A DNA stretch of 64,000 bases from Limnephilus marmoratus. Taxonomy: Eukaryota; Arthropoda; Insecta; Trichoptera; Limnephilidae. Positions 19,178 to 29,619 of this stretch are shown here, piece after piece; within the stretch, counting starts at the first letter, position 1; the number at the start of each line of letters is the position of its first letter. Below the pieces are notes generated by a model. The model saw only the letters and a program-made list of their open reading frames with translations, made no database searches and had not been told where the DNA came from. Location: contig OU862916.1 of NCBI GenBank assembly GCA_917880885.1, positions 48,396,831 through 48,460,830 on the forward strand. The letters run 5' to 3'. The translations under genes and the position numbers were made by a program.

Positions 19178-21947
19178 AATAATCTCGATAAACTGCAAAA
19201 GCTTTAAAAGAAACATTAATTTCATTATAGATATGTGCGATATATACGATGTAATACTTTTGCAAGAAACGTGGCTATTACAAAACGAAACATCTAATCT
19301 ATCCAAAATTCATCCAAACTTTCAGGGATGGGGCACATCTGCCGTAGATTTAGCTAACGGGCCGCTGAGGGGACGACCCTATGGAGGAGTCGCGGCACTT
19401 TGGAGGAATGAGTTGCAAGCTTCCGTAATACCATGTGGAGATGACCGCATCGCTGGTATTCAGATAACCACCAAAGGAGGGACAATATGTGTACTGACTG
19501 TCTACATGCCGGTATGTCATGCCGACAACCTTACTGACTTCACCAACTACCTGTCCAAAATACATACGATCATTCAAGACAATGAATACTCTGAAACCAT
19601 CGTGATGGGAGATTTCAACGCTCACCCATCTTCTGTATTTGGGAAAGAACTATCATTTTTCTACACTGAAAATAACTACAGTTGTATCGATATGGAAAGA
19701 CTACCCAACGACACATATACATATGTTAGCGATGCACACAATACCACTTCCTGGCTCGATCATTGTATATGCACTAATAATCTCAAGGACAAAATACATA
19801 ATCTGCATATACACTATGATACTGACTGGTCCGATCACCGGCCGACATCTTGCATAATCGCTGCTGAAAACCTACCTGCTACCGTCTTTAGTGCCCCGAA
19901 ACAGCCTAATAATATAATATGGCGAAGGACTAACAACAAGAAAATCAATGAATATACGTCTGTGGCAGAAGCATTACTCCATGTAACATATCAAAGACAC
20001 TCCGAATCCATATGTAATTCTGAGTCTACATGTGATAAATGCGATCATATGCAAAGCATGGACAATATGTACACAGATATCGTGGAAGCCCTAAGAAAGG
20101 CTGCCGACATTGTATTCTATCGGGAGAGCAATCAAAGCGAACCAAAAACATATCGTCACATTTCCGGGTGGAATCAGAAAGTCAAGGAACACTATGAAAA
20201 ATCCAGATCGGCATTGATGACGTGGATTCAAAACGGGAGACCATCACAAGGCCCCATTGCGGATGAAAGAAAACAGAAAAGGAAGGAGTTTAAAAGAGCC
20301 CTCAAACACTGCCAAAACTCTGCCGAACAAACAAAGATGGACGAAATCGTAAAATCGCTTGACACAAAACAGTTTGCTCAATTCTGGAAGAAAAGCAACA
20401 ATCTGATCAAACCAAACGCTCGAATCGCCAGCCAAATTGACGGATCCACAAATACGGAGGAAATCGCCAGGACATTTAGAAGAACCTTTGCAGATATTTC
20501 TGGAAACGAAGCACCGACTGCTCCTGATATTATGGAATATGATGGACAAAACGTCTTCCTCTCTGAAAATAATATAATGAAGGCCATCAAAGCTACTAAG
20601 GCCGGTAAATCTCCGGGACATGATAGTTTAAGTATTGAACACATAAGGTACGGAGGTAGATACATACCTAAACTACTAAACATTCTGTTCAATGCAATCC
20701 TCAAACACAATCATTTACCGAGTGCAATGACGAAAACCATTATAACCCCGATCCTGAAATCAGGAAAGCCCGATATGACCAACTCCAGCAACTACCGGCC
20801 AATATCCCTGGCAACCATAATTGCAAGACTATTTGAAAGGGTAATTCTGATTGAAATAGAAGGTAAACTCAATTCTAAACACAATCAGATGGGCTTTAAG
20901 TACAGATTATCCACTAATATGGCAATATACTCCGCTAAGCAAATAATAGAATATTACAAGAAACGAAAAACTACTGTATACGGATGCTTCTTAGATCTGA
21001 GCAAAGCGTTCGACAGGGTCTGTCATAAAACCTTATGGGAGAAGTTGAAAGCTAGAAATATACCTACTATGTATATCAACACACTATCCCGATGGCACTC
21101 TCAGCAGGAAAACGTTGTACGGTGGGCAAGTACGTACTCCCAACCGATATATTTGCGATCAGGAGTAAGGCAAGGAGGGTGTATGTCCCCAATCCTGTTC
21201 AATGTATACATGGACGAATTATCAAATCGCCTGGACACCAGGGCGGGCTGTCGTATTAATAATTTATGCCTAAATCACATAAGTTATGCGGACGACATGA
21301 TTCTCCTAGCTCCGTCGATCAAGGGGTTGAGAACATTATTAAAAATCTGTGAAGAATATGCAAATGACCACAACATGATGTACAACCCCAAGAAGACGGA
21401 ACTAATTGCATTCCACCATGGAAAAAATCCCGAGACAATGCTCCCTGTAAAACTTAATGAGGAAAACATAAACGCATCTAAGAATGTAAAATACTTGGGA
21501 CACATTATTACTGAAGACCTCTCGGATGACGGTGATATTGAACGACAGCGGAGAAGTATCAGTATACTGTCTAATATGATTGCCCGAAGATTCTTCAAAT
21601 GCAGTAACACTGTAAAAAAAACATTGTTCAATGCATTTTGCACTAACCTATATACATGTGAAACATGGTGTCACTACCGTACCAACTCAATAGAACGACT
21701 CCGGATCCAATATAATGATGCTTGCAGAATTATATTTGGATACAGAAGATACAGCAGCGCATCTTCAATGTTTACGGAGCTAGGACTACACGGATTCGCC
21801 GGTCTGATGAGACACCGGGTCACTGGAGCCAGGATGCGGCTAATGGCTTCCGATAACACAGTGGTGATCGCAGCCTTCCAGCACCAAGCGCCACGCCTGA
21901 GCGAGCGCTGGGCCCGAGCTCACTCCAGACCACGTCCTACATTATAA
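19158..21947 (+). CDS. LINE-C ORF2: endonuclease and reverse transcriptase
   Basis: A 929-residue frame starts at ATG 19158. The N-terminal APE-type endonuclease has Q-E-T-W (near 19265), G-D-F-N-A-H (19608-19625), S-W-L-D-H (19748-19762) and S-D-H-R-P (19830-19845). It nicks chromosomal DNA to prime synthesis. The reverse transcriptase starts near 20590 and has D-L-S-K-A-F-D (about 20995), R-Q-G-G-C-M-S-P (about 21170) and the catalytic Y-A-D-D (about 21285). The C-terminal region has K-Y-L-G-H-I-I-T-E-D. No RNase H domain is seen. All catalytic residues are present and no stop interrupts the frame, so it may be active. Clade not assigned. Confidence 0.92.
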   Translation: MERNKIKIISINCKSFKRNINFIIDMCDIYDVILLQETWLLQNETSNLSKIHPNFQGWGTSAVDLANGPLRGRPYGGVAALWRNELQASVIPCGDDRIAGIQITTKGGTICVLTVYMPVCHADNLTDFTNYLSKIHTIIQDNEYSETIVMGDFNAHPSSVFGKELSFFYTENNYSCIDMERLPNDTYTYVSDAHNTTSWLDHCICTNNLKDKIHNLHIHYDTDWSDHRPTSCIIAAENLPATVFSAPKQPNNIIWRRTNNKKINEYTSVAEALLHVTYQRHSESICNSESTCDKCDHMQSMDNMYTDIVEALRKAADIVFYRESNQSEPKTYRHISGWNQKVKEHYEKSRSALMTWIQNGRPSQGPIADERKQKRKEFKRALKHCQNSAEQTKMDEIVKSLDTKQFAQFWKKSNNLIKPNARIASQIDGSTNTEEIARTFRRTFADISGNEAPTAPDIMEYDGQNVFLSENNIMKAIKATKAGKSPGHDSLSIEHIRYGGRYIPKLLNILFNAILKHNHLPSAMTKTIITPILKSGKPDMTNSSNYRPISLATIIARLFERVILIEIEGKLNSKHNQMGFKYRLSTNMAIYSAKQIIEYYKKRKTTVYGCFLDLSKAFDRVCHKTLWEKLKARNIPTMYINTLSRWHSQQENVVRWASTYSQPIYLRSGVRQGGCMSPILFNVYMDELSNRLDTRAGCRINNLCLNHISYADDMILLAPSIKGLRTLLKICEEYANDHNMMYNPKKTELIAFHHGKNPETMLPVKLNEENINASKNVKYLGHIITEDLSDDGDIERQRRSISILSNMIARRFFKCSNTVKKTLFNAFCTNLYTCETWCHYRTNSIERLRIQYNDACRIIFGYRRYSSASSMFTELGLHGFAGLMRHRVTGARMRLMASDNTVVIAAFQHQAPRLSERWARAHSRPRPTL

Positions 21948-22098
21948 TTGATTATTTATTTTATTTCTATTATCGCTTATGTCTTTTACATTTGTTTGTT
22001 CTATTTATTTTTTTTTTTTTACTTTATCTGTTGTGTAAATATGTACAACTTTATGGGACGTGTGGGATTGCACTATCCTCCCCACATCCTGGAATAAA

Positions 22099-22099
<1 letters not shown>

Positions 22100-22131
<32 letters not shown>
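22100..22131 (+). repeat. (ATT)n tail of LINE-C
   Basis: About ten ATT units directly follow AATAAAC at the end of the 3' UTR, in place of poly(A). The 13-kb fragment and the 25.5-kb relic show the same kind of end. Confidence 0.85.
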
Positions 22132-22506
22132 ATCACATAACAAATTAATTCAACACTATTATTAGCCTTCGTAACCGGCCTCGCCCGTGTTATATTCCCT
22201 GCTGTATCTTATCTATCAGCACTTGACCACAGAAAATACATTTTGTTAAATTATCTACCGCACGTGTCGTTACTTTCCAAGTTTTTACATAATGGGATAA
22301 CATATTTCTGAAATTTCAAAATCATCGAATGGCCATGACAGTAATGTTTTTATAGTCACCAACGTTTGAGATGGAGTGGGATGGTTTGAAGGGATCTGCC
22401 GGTTTTGCATAAGTGAGATACAGAATCAGCAAATCTTGGTAATTATGATAATTTCCTGACACCACATTTCGGAGGAGAAAATAATTATTGAAGAATATTT
22501 TCATCT
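22132..22506. other. No recognised feature
   Basis: AT-rich DNA between LINE-C and the SINE-like copy. Confidence 0.4.
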
Positions 22507-22507
22507 A

Positions 22508-22975
22508 TTTGGGAGGCGGGTACGGGCACCGCCGCCCGGGAACCATTTATTGGATAACCAACATCTCTGCCATAGGTCACCTCAAGTGGTTCGCAATGTT
22601 TGGTAACTTAACAGGGGTTCACGGATTCATGGGGTGAAGTTTGTCCGAGTCTTGGCGGCGGATGCCGGCAGCATGGCGGTTCGGATCGAGAGAAACCCTT
22701 TGACTTCCCTTTGAAAAAACCTTTGAAACCCTTCTCTCGGAATATCGCTATGCATCGCAGTGGGAGGAATGGATTCAAACGTCAGTCACTCCTGGACACA
22801 TTGACCTCCCGATTCCAATCCACCCCTCATACCATTTTCCTTACAAGAACTTCCTCTCCTTCCTTTCCTAAAAACACCCTCCACACAGCATCCCCAAAGA
22901 TGACATAGGCCCAGAGGAGAATTATTTTCCTCGGGGCCTTCTGTGTAAAGCTAATATTAAAAAAATCTACAAGAA
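22508..22975 (+). mobile_element. SINE-like element, long copy
   Basis: Starts TTTGGGAGGCGGG, then CACCGCCGCC, AGGTCACCTCAAGTGGTTCGC, the CATCGCAGTGGGAGGAATGG block and a pyrimidine-rich CTTCCTCTCCTTCC block. It ends with the LINE-A-type tail: CCCTCCACACAGCATCC, then a stem-loop and an A-run. No ORF. No convincing tRNA A/B boxes in the head. Confidence 0.75.
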
Positions 22976-23208
22976 CATAGAATTGTAATATATGATACGT
23001 TGGTGGCATAATTTAATCTAAGACTAAAAGAAAATCAATATTTTTGCAACCGAGCCATTGTTAATAGAACTCGTATCAATGTCTCCTATTAAAATTTTTT
23101 TTTTTAATTTTGATAAAATACAACCATGTTTGTGGACTTTTCTTTTATATATTTAGAACGAAATTTTATAAAAAAACCTCAAAAGTTCTAGCTATTGTAA
23201 TGGGTACT

Positions 23209-23552
23209 GCGCGTTTTCATCCCGCGACAAAATATCCCCGACAAAATATCCCCGACAAAATATCCCCGACAAAATATTCCCGACAAAATATCCTGCGCAC
23301 AAAACATCCTCCAACAAAATATGTTCTGGAACCCGACCTAACCTTATTTTGCATTTTACTATTTTCGAACAATGAAATTGTCTTTACGGGATGTCTGTAT
23401 TATTTTTGTCCCATTTTAGTATATTTTAACAATAATTTATTGTCCTTGCAGGATGTCTGTACGATTTTTTTGTTCAGTTAGGTTAGGTTTGTGTGGATAT
23501 TTTGTCGGGGATATTTTGTCGGGGGTATTTTGTCTCGGATTGAAAAGTCGCG
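23209..23552. mobile_element. MITE-like element with iterated GACAAAATATCCCC ends
   Basis: The left end has TTTTCATCCCGC followed by four or more GACAAAATATCCCC units. The right end is the inverse (GGATATTTTGTCGGGG units, then TTGAAAAGTCGCGG). Inverted repeats are about 50 bp with few mismatches and the element is about 340 bp. The interior also has a direct duplication (GGATGTCTGTA at 23390 and 23453). No ORF. Confidence 0.7.
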
Positions 23553-24783
23553 GAACCGTTATAATTTTATAATGTGCGTTTTTTTAAAGACCTTTATAAT
23601 AATATGAAAAATATTTTATTTATTACATTAGATGCATTTATACGGCAAAAATAACATAATAATAATATTTCATAATAACTGTATATATTAAAAATGTGTA
23701 CAAGTGTTATTATGTCTTGTTTGTCTGTATTAGTTTTTATCTAGGCAGATTGCCCTTTCTAAAGAACCAAATGCTGGTGAAAAATACCAATAATGTATTC
23801 TGGAAAAATAAAAAAACATGAGTTGTTTTTTTTGTTTAAATATATACCACGTTTTTACTGATTGTGCCATTGATAGTTAACCAAATTTTATGTTTTAAGT
23901 GACATTATTTAATAATTTCTCATTAAATAATGTTATTCAAACCTACCTAAGCCAATCATATAGTTATTTTTTTAAGTTTCTAAAAAATATTGTTCATTTA
24001 TTATTGTTTGTCATGCCGAAGCGGTAATTATATGAAATTCCCTCGATTCAAAAAATCACAAAGTATCCTCTGAAAATTATTATAAACACGTTTTTTTGGT
24101 TATTTTACAAGTTAGATGTATGAAAAAAATTACTGTGTTTCCTTAAATGCTATTTAAGACATTTCCCACGAGATGTTTGCTCTATTTTAAACGAGTCGTG
24201 TTTTTATTTTCGCTTAAATATTATCGTTTTTAATATTAGCGCGCTCCTCTAACATTCGTATTTACATATCTCCTATTCTTCTTTTCTTTGATCGTTCACT
24301 ACAACAGAGCCTTAAGATATTTTCATTATTGACAAAAATCGTTTTACAACTTCAATACAAACGATTACAAAACCATGTTCATCAAAATCGTATTGTTAGC
24401 TTTTTCCATTCACTCATAAAATTGTTGCAAAATATTGTGCTGCGAATTTGTTGCAGCGGCAATGAAAAAATAACATTTTGCTTCAGCTCAAAGAGCAATA
24501 CGCCTACTTGTTTTCTTCAATGGATCAAAGCTCATCATATAAACGGAACTATTAGCTTTGGGATAAATCGTATGCATAAAAATGTTACGTAAATTTTAAT
24601 AAAGATTTTTGTGTATTGCAATCTATGCTAGAAAAAAATCAGAGTGTGCAATTTAAATGCGGTAGAAGTGAAACCATCAGAAAATTAAAGTAGACAAGAG
24701 TGTGGATACTACGAAGCACCACAAAAAGAGGAGACCGATAGGCTACGTAGCCAGGCATAAATAACAATAATTAATAATAAAAT
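23553..24783. other. AT-rich stretch, no gene seen
   Basis: Mostly A/T with one open frame (24329-24592) of no recognisable content. A GAGGAGACCGATAGG segment near 24729 resembles part of the dispersed repeat at 25.7 kb. Confidence 0.4.
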
Positions 24784-25453
24784 TGATATGAAAATATCTG
24801 GAGTCGGTGATTTTTTTTCCCATTTGGTATCTGGTAGGTTGACATGTTGTTCTTGTATTGTTTTGTATTTATAATACTTATATAGTGCAATTGCATAGCG
24901 TGGATTACTAGATGATCATTTGGAAAGTGTGTGAAAGGGTTTAGTTTTTCCTGTGGAGAAAATTTAACCCGGGAAAATGAAATCTGGAGCGTTAAAATTA
25001 GATTAAAAAAATTTGGCATTCTCGGACTATAAAAATATTACCATTTGAAATTTCGGCTACTGGCCTTATACCTAGGTCTCTCAATCAAAATTTAGGCATA
25101 TTAGATTTGTCAAAGAATTTATATATAAAAATGCAAAAATCAGTCATTTTAAATACATGTAGGATTACAAAAGATTTTTTAAATATTTATATTGAGGGAT
25201 TATTAGGATTTATATGTTCAATTAGGAGTTCCACAGAGCCGAACCCCCTGATATGAAAATATCTGGAGTCGGTGAATTATTTTCCCATTTGGTCTCTGGT
25301 AGGTTGACATATTGTTCTTGTATTGCTTTGTATTTATAATACTTATATAGTGCAATTGCATAGCGTGGATTGACTAGATGATCATTTGGGGAAGTGTGTG
25401 AAAGGGTTTAGCTTTTCCTGCGGGGAAAATTTAACCCGGACATTTAAATCTGG
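24784..25453 (+). repeat. Direct duplication, two 204-205-bp copies
   Basis: 24784-24987 and 25249-25453 start TGATATGAAAATATCTGG and end AAATCTGG with small differences throughout (for example GTTTAG against GCTTAG). A 261-bp spacer separates them. No ORF; probably copies of an unrecognised repeat. Confidence 0.85.
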
Positions 25454-25465
25454 TGCGTAAATGGT

Positions 25466-25560
25466 CTTTATTATTATTGCACTCACCTCCCTAGAATGTG
25501 GGGAGGTGAGTGCAATTCCACACATCCTATATAGAATGTAAGTACATACATGAAACACAA
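25466..25560 (-). repeat. LINE-C 3'-end relic with a perfect 13-bp inverted repeat
   Basis: Reverse reading gives GGGATTGCACT-like sequence, a CCCCACATCCT-like block and an (AAT)n end, matching the last 70 bp of LINE-C. GCACTCACCTCCC (25479-25491) pairs exactly with 25501-25513. Confidence 0.6.
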
Positions 25561-25689
25561 AGATATTTATAAAATATGGTAATAAGAGAAAAAAAATATA
25601 CATATAAATAAAAATAAATAAAAAATAAAAGTAGTAGGCATCATTAGATAAAAGTTCTTCATAAAAAATAAAAAATAAGCTTTAATTAT

Positions 25690-25845
25690 ACTATCTAAAT
25701 TTTACTAATAAAGAGGAGACCGATTGTACTATCTCATTCTCTCGCAGGCTAAATCCTATTAATGTATGTGTTTGTTTCTTTTTAGTGGCGCATTTTTTGT
25801 TTCATCTAGTTTCAAATCACAGTGGTGCTAAAGAAGTTTTCAATT
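25690..25845 (-). repeat. Dispersed repeat (third copy)
   Basis: The inverse of the blocks at 10096 and 60221: GAGGAGACCGA, CTCATTCTCTCGCAGGC and CAAATCACAGTGGTGCTAAAG occur in the expected order. Confidence 0.65.
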
Positions 25846-26102
25846 AAAAAATAACTTACTTGTTTGATAAAATATACTTGGGCAAAGCCGGTAGGTAAGA
25901 TAGTGTAACACAAAATACGTGTGACACATATATAAATACAAAATATGCTGATACACCTGCTGATATAAAGCAAACAAAAAATAGTTGCCACTTATATCAC
26001 CAACCGAGCAAATCAGTACATTTTTTGGACACCTCCAATAAACACATCCCACAGATTGACTTGATAAAAGCTCTGCCGCGATACCAACGTTGTTTAGCAT
26101 CG

Positions 26103-26345
26103 GCGAGCGGACGTAAAAAGCGATGTGCCGCTAGTTCCTTCCCCGCGCCGAACGGGCAGCGAGCGTCGGTCGCGTCGGTATCGCGGTAGCGTCGCCGTCG
26201 CCAGCAAGCTCCGGCCTATCTCGCCGTATTTCCGACGTTCAGCCAGTCGATGCCGTGACACCGGTTTGCGAGCACCTATGCCGCGCTCTCCGAGCAAACA
26301 CCGACCATTGCAGACGACACTGCCGCAAACTTTCAAAACTGAGCT
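26103..26345. promoter_or_regulatory. CpG-rich island, candidate promoter or 5' UTR exon
   Basis: About 240 bp of strongly CG-rich DNA in AT-rich surroundings, with many CGs and open frames on both strands (a compositional effect). It matches no repeat in this window. It could be a host 5' UTR or promoter for the candidate exon at 26863, but no TATA box or splice donor is clear here. Confidence 0.3.
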
Positions 26346-26429
26346 ACAAGTTTGCAAACTTCACGTTATGAGTTTAATTTCAAAGTTTAAACCAATACAT
26401 CTTGACGAAAATGCGGGATGAAACAACAG

Positions 26430-26860
26430 GCTTAAAATTATTATTAAAAAAATGTTTTTATTTGTTTTTTATTTAGATAAAAAATAAAAACGATAATCGA
26501 ATTTCTTCAGTGTGAAATTACTATAATATAAAGTTTTATGTAAATTAATCATTTTAAACCATGCAAAGTATATAACGAATTTAAAAGTAAATTAAAAAAA
26601 CTGTTAAAATTACGCACAACAAGCCAAATAAATTTTTATTTTTAAGTCCTATATCAAAATCAACAGATTGTTTGTGTTTTGACTCAGAAGGTAAATTATT
26701 AGACTGATGGAAATATTTTTTCCTTGTGTTTATTTAACAACTTGACATCTGTTCTGTGGACCTTCAGAGATTTCGTGTTAATTTCAAATGCAAGCCGAAT
26801 GTTGACGAAGCCAGTTAAAGCGTGATCACGGTGGAAAGACTACTTTGTACCGGTATTAAC
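26430..26860. other. AT-rich stretch, no gene seen
   Basis: Nothing recognised; could be intron between the CpG island and the next candidate exon. Confidence 0.35.
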
Positions 26861-26862
26861 AG

Positions 26863-26926
26863 ACCATTTATAAACATGCGGGAATGATTAACATCGATGA
26901 CAGTTGCATGCAGTTTACTGATGATT
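26863..26926 (+). other. Candidate short coding exon
   Basis: An AG acceptor at 26861-26862 is followed by ATG 26884, 14 codons (acidic, with D-D-S-C-M-Q-F) and GTAAGTA at 26927, a strong donor. Phase after the exon is 1. No homology recognised. Such short signals arise by chance, so this is weak. Confidence 0.25.
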
Positions 26927-26929
26927 GTA

Positions 26930-27365
26930 AGTACATACCTGCCCTTAATTACAATATTAACATTAGAAAACTTATATCTTTAACTTATAATTTACCTTTG
27001 ATGGACATCAGTGGAAAAATATGAAATGAAAAGAAGGTAACATAATTATTCATTGTACTATTTTTTACTACTTACTTCATAGTTTTAAAATTTAGATCTC
27101 CAATAACAATGTTTGATAAATTCTGACGCTGTTTAAATACTCACCACTAAAAATTCAAGTTAATAAATTTGTGAGTAAAAAATTATTCTCAATTTTTTTT
27201 TACCTTTTTAGTTTTATTTTTGTGATTGCTGGAAGATTATTAATAATAATCATTTATTATTATTTAATAATAATTTGTTATTATACATTATTTTTATCTT
27301 CGTGTATTTATTAGTTCATTATGTGTTATTTGACAGTCAAACAAGACAGAAAAATTGAAAAGGAA
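26930..27365. other. AT-rich stretch, no gene seen
   Basis: TAATAATAAT-rich near 27237-27290; no coding or repeat feature recognised. Confidence 0.4.
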
Positions 27366-27368
27366 AAT

Positions 27369-27446
27369 GGTCGCAACTGGGACTCGAACCCAGAACCTCT
27401 CGTCTAATCGGGATGTGTGCATTTACCAATTTCGCCATTGCCACCT
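27369..27446 (-). repeat. tRNA-like sequence, probably tRNA-derived SINE or pseudogene
   Basis: The reverse strand folds partly as a tRNA: acceptor GGTGGCA against TTGCGACC with one mismatch, a good T-arm CTGGG TTCGAGT CCCAG, and an A-box-like GGCGAAATTGGTAAATGC. The anticodon stem is not convincing, so I do not call a tRNA gene. Confidence 0.45.
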
Positions 27447-27449
27447 TCT

Positions 27450-27866
27450 GGCAAACTTCCTTCCGGCAAACTAAAATTTTTGTTTAGATTATTATTGTTA
27501 TCATCTTCTTCAATGATATACTGCATTGATGGGAACAACCGTCAAAAGTTATAAAAAAATAGAGTTTTTCTTATAAAAAAAAATAGTATTTAATGTTTGA
27601 AAAATAACGTTTATTGATTCTGCCATCAAGGTCAGGAATGAATGCATTTATCAAATAAACATTTTAACGACTTATTTTTATGAGACTCAATCGTTAGGTT
27701 ATGCTATATTAAATCTTGAGTGGTTTTATATCAAAAGCAAAAACAAGAAAAGAAAAGAGAAGTTCGCAAAACATCCTCTGCTACGATTTTTTTAAACAAA
27801 TTTCAAATAAGTTCCTAATGAATTCCCTTTTGAATAATACTTTAAAATCGTTCATTTGTTTGTTTG
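27450..27866. other. No recognised feature
   Basis: AT-rich flank of the LINE-A copy. Confidence 0.4.
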
Positions 27867-27867
27867 C

Positions 27868-28900
27868 TTGTACTCCATTCCACATATACGGTAGTCGATG
27901 GTTTCACCTCTTCCTCACACTCGATAAATGCTGGCGTCCCGCAGGGATCGGTTCTGTCTCCGACTTTGTTTTTGTTGCACATCAACGACCTTTTGTCATG
28001 TGCACCAATTCACTGTTACGCAGATGACAGTACAGTTCATGATAGCTTTTTGATTGACAAGCCCCCAAAGGGCTCACAAACTCCAACAGCTCGTAGGGCT
28101 TTGAAGCAAAGAATGGACGGTTACCTCGAGAGTGTTTTCTCTTGGGGTAAAAATAATCTCGTTGAATTTAATGTTTCAAAGACCCAATCTTGTCTGATTA
28201 CGTCTAAAAGGGATCGAAATGAAAATCTAGTCTCTTTCAACGGAAGCAATCTTCCGAACAGGCCCTCCATCGAAATGCTTGGTGTAACCCTAAGTGACCA
28301 GCTCAGGTATGGGGGCTCCATCGAAGCCAGAGTAAAGTTAGCCTCACAGAAACTGGGCGTACTGTACAGGGCCCGCAGATACTTTAATAGTACACAACTG
28401 CTAACGGTTGAATTTGGCAGCCACCTCTGGTCTGGAGCTCCAAAATACCTGAAAAATTCCCTCGATTCTGTGCAGAAACGGGCGGTCCGTTTGATAGATT
28501 CTCCCATCTTAACAGATGGATTGCAATCTTTAGAGCACAGGCGTCGGGTGGGAATGCTATCCTTGTTCTACCGCACCGGTGCATAGTCGGGAAACACGCC
28601 AAACGCGTGCCCAACATTTGTACACGGTTGACATTTGCCACATGAGAACGGGTCGTTTCTTCGACTCGTTCTTGTGTTCAACAGCTCGGCTGTGGAATCA
28701 TTTGCCGGCCTCTGTGTTTCCTCCTTCCTACAACATGTCTTCAAGTACAACACCCTTCCTACAACACTCTTCAAGTCCAATGTTCATTTCTTCCTCTCCT
28801 CAAAAAGACCCTCCACACAGCATCCCAGATGACATAGGCCCTGAGGGAAATTATTTTCCTCAGGGCCTCCTGCGTGGAGTTAACGTAAAAAAATATTAAA
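27868..28900 (+). mobile_element. LINE-A, 1-kb copy with frame breaks
   Basis: Starts within RT at the V-V-D-G-F-T-S-S region and includes A-G-V-P-Q-G-S-V-L-S-P and C-Y-A-D-D-S. Two internal deletions against the 45-kb copy are visible: about 28402 (L-Y-K-S-Q-V-R-P lost) and about 28572 (Y-Y-N-G-R-C-S-E-E region lost). The 3' UTR has an extra imperfect duplication at 28735-28770. The tail stem-loop is at 28830-28885. Confidence 0.9.
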
Positions 28901-28904
28901 AAAA

Positions 28905-29618
28905 AACATATGAAGTTATTCTCAGTATCGCCCTGGTGAGAGAGCACCATACAGAATAGAAACAATGCTTCAAATGCCTACAACTTTCTTAAATTTTCAG
29001 AGATAATCCGTAAAGAAGTTCATAATTTATAAATTACCCTTTTTTTCGTTTTTTTTTTGGGTGTGTTATGCCGTGTTACAGATGTGTGAAAATCTTAAAT
29101 CATGTGTTTCCCTTCTCTTTCTTCTCCTCTGCTTCCTATATTATATGTATTTGCATAATTAATCGAATGACGATGTCTTAGTTCCATCGGCTCCAGACAG
29201 TTGAAAATCTTGCACTGTTATTAAAGCAAATAAAAAATATTTACGCTAGAAGCAAGACTTAATAAATAAATATTTGAAATCATTAGTAATTAATCTGATT
29301 CGAATAAACGAAATACATGATTTTTTAACGTTATTCTAAAAATGAAAAAAAAAAAAACAAAAATCAACATAGTTTATAATAATATCTAATACAAGCGCAG
29401 ACCCGTAAAAATCAAGGGATATTATAATAATTGGGGGATTGGTAAATGCTCAATTTTAAGAGAAATAAACTTTTTGAGCGTAATACAATTATAATAATTT
29501 TATGTCAATACAATATTATATTATAATATGTAGGTTGTACTTAATCGCTTGACTAAATTCCAGGTAGGTGAGTCAGTTCCTATTTTTAAATGATAATCAA
29601 AATAATTTTCTGAATGTA
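28905..29618. other. AT-rich stretch, no gene seen
   Basis: A short TGTGTTATGCCGTGTTAC at 29061-29078 resembles the foldback-family arm at 41.1 kb; otherwise nothing recognised. Confidence 0.4.
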
Positions 29619-29619
29619 T

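Larger units (their letters stand above)
17843..22131 (+). mobile_element. LINE-C, near full-length non-LTR retrotransposon with two intact ORFs
   Basis: Two overlapping ORFs (18044-19177 and 19158-21947) and an (ATT)n tail at 22100-22131 make a complete LINE. The 5' edge is not certain. A perfect 16-bp hairpin at 17843-17884 lies just upstream of ORF1 and is taken as the provisional start. No target-site duplication could be identified by eye. Both ORFs are open and key catalytic residues are present, so this copy may be young. Confidence 0.85.

Noticed and set aside
22508..22700. 5S-rRNA origin for the SINE-like head
   Set aside because: Only short words such as CTTGGGGTGACC and TTAAGCA match, in inconsistent relative orientation.
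23220..23290. CRISPR-like array of GACAAAATATCCCC units
   Set aside because: Units are directly adjacent without spacers, the inverse array closes the element, and the sequence is eukaryotic.
27369..27446. A functional tRNA gene on the minus strand
   Set aside because: T-arm and acceptor are good, but the anticodon stem does not form and the acceptor has a mismatch; SINE or pseudogene is more likely.
28121..28507. Long antisense frames over LINE-A copies (28121-28507, 44572-44985, 59448-59816)
   Set aside because: Shadows of the LINE-A ORF: the same antisense frame recurs at each copy.
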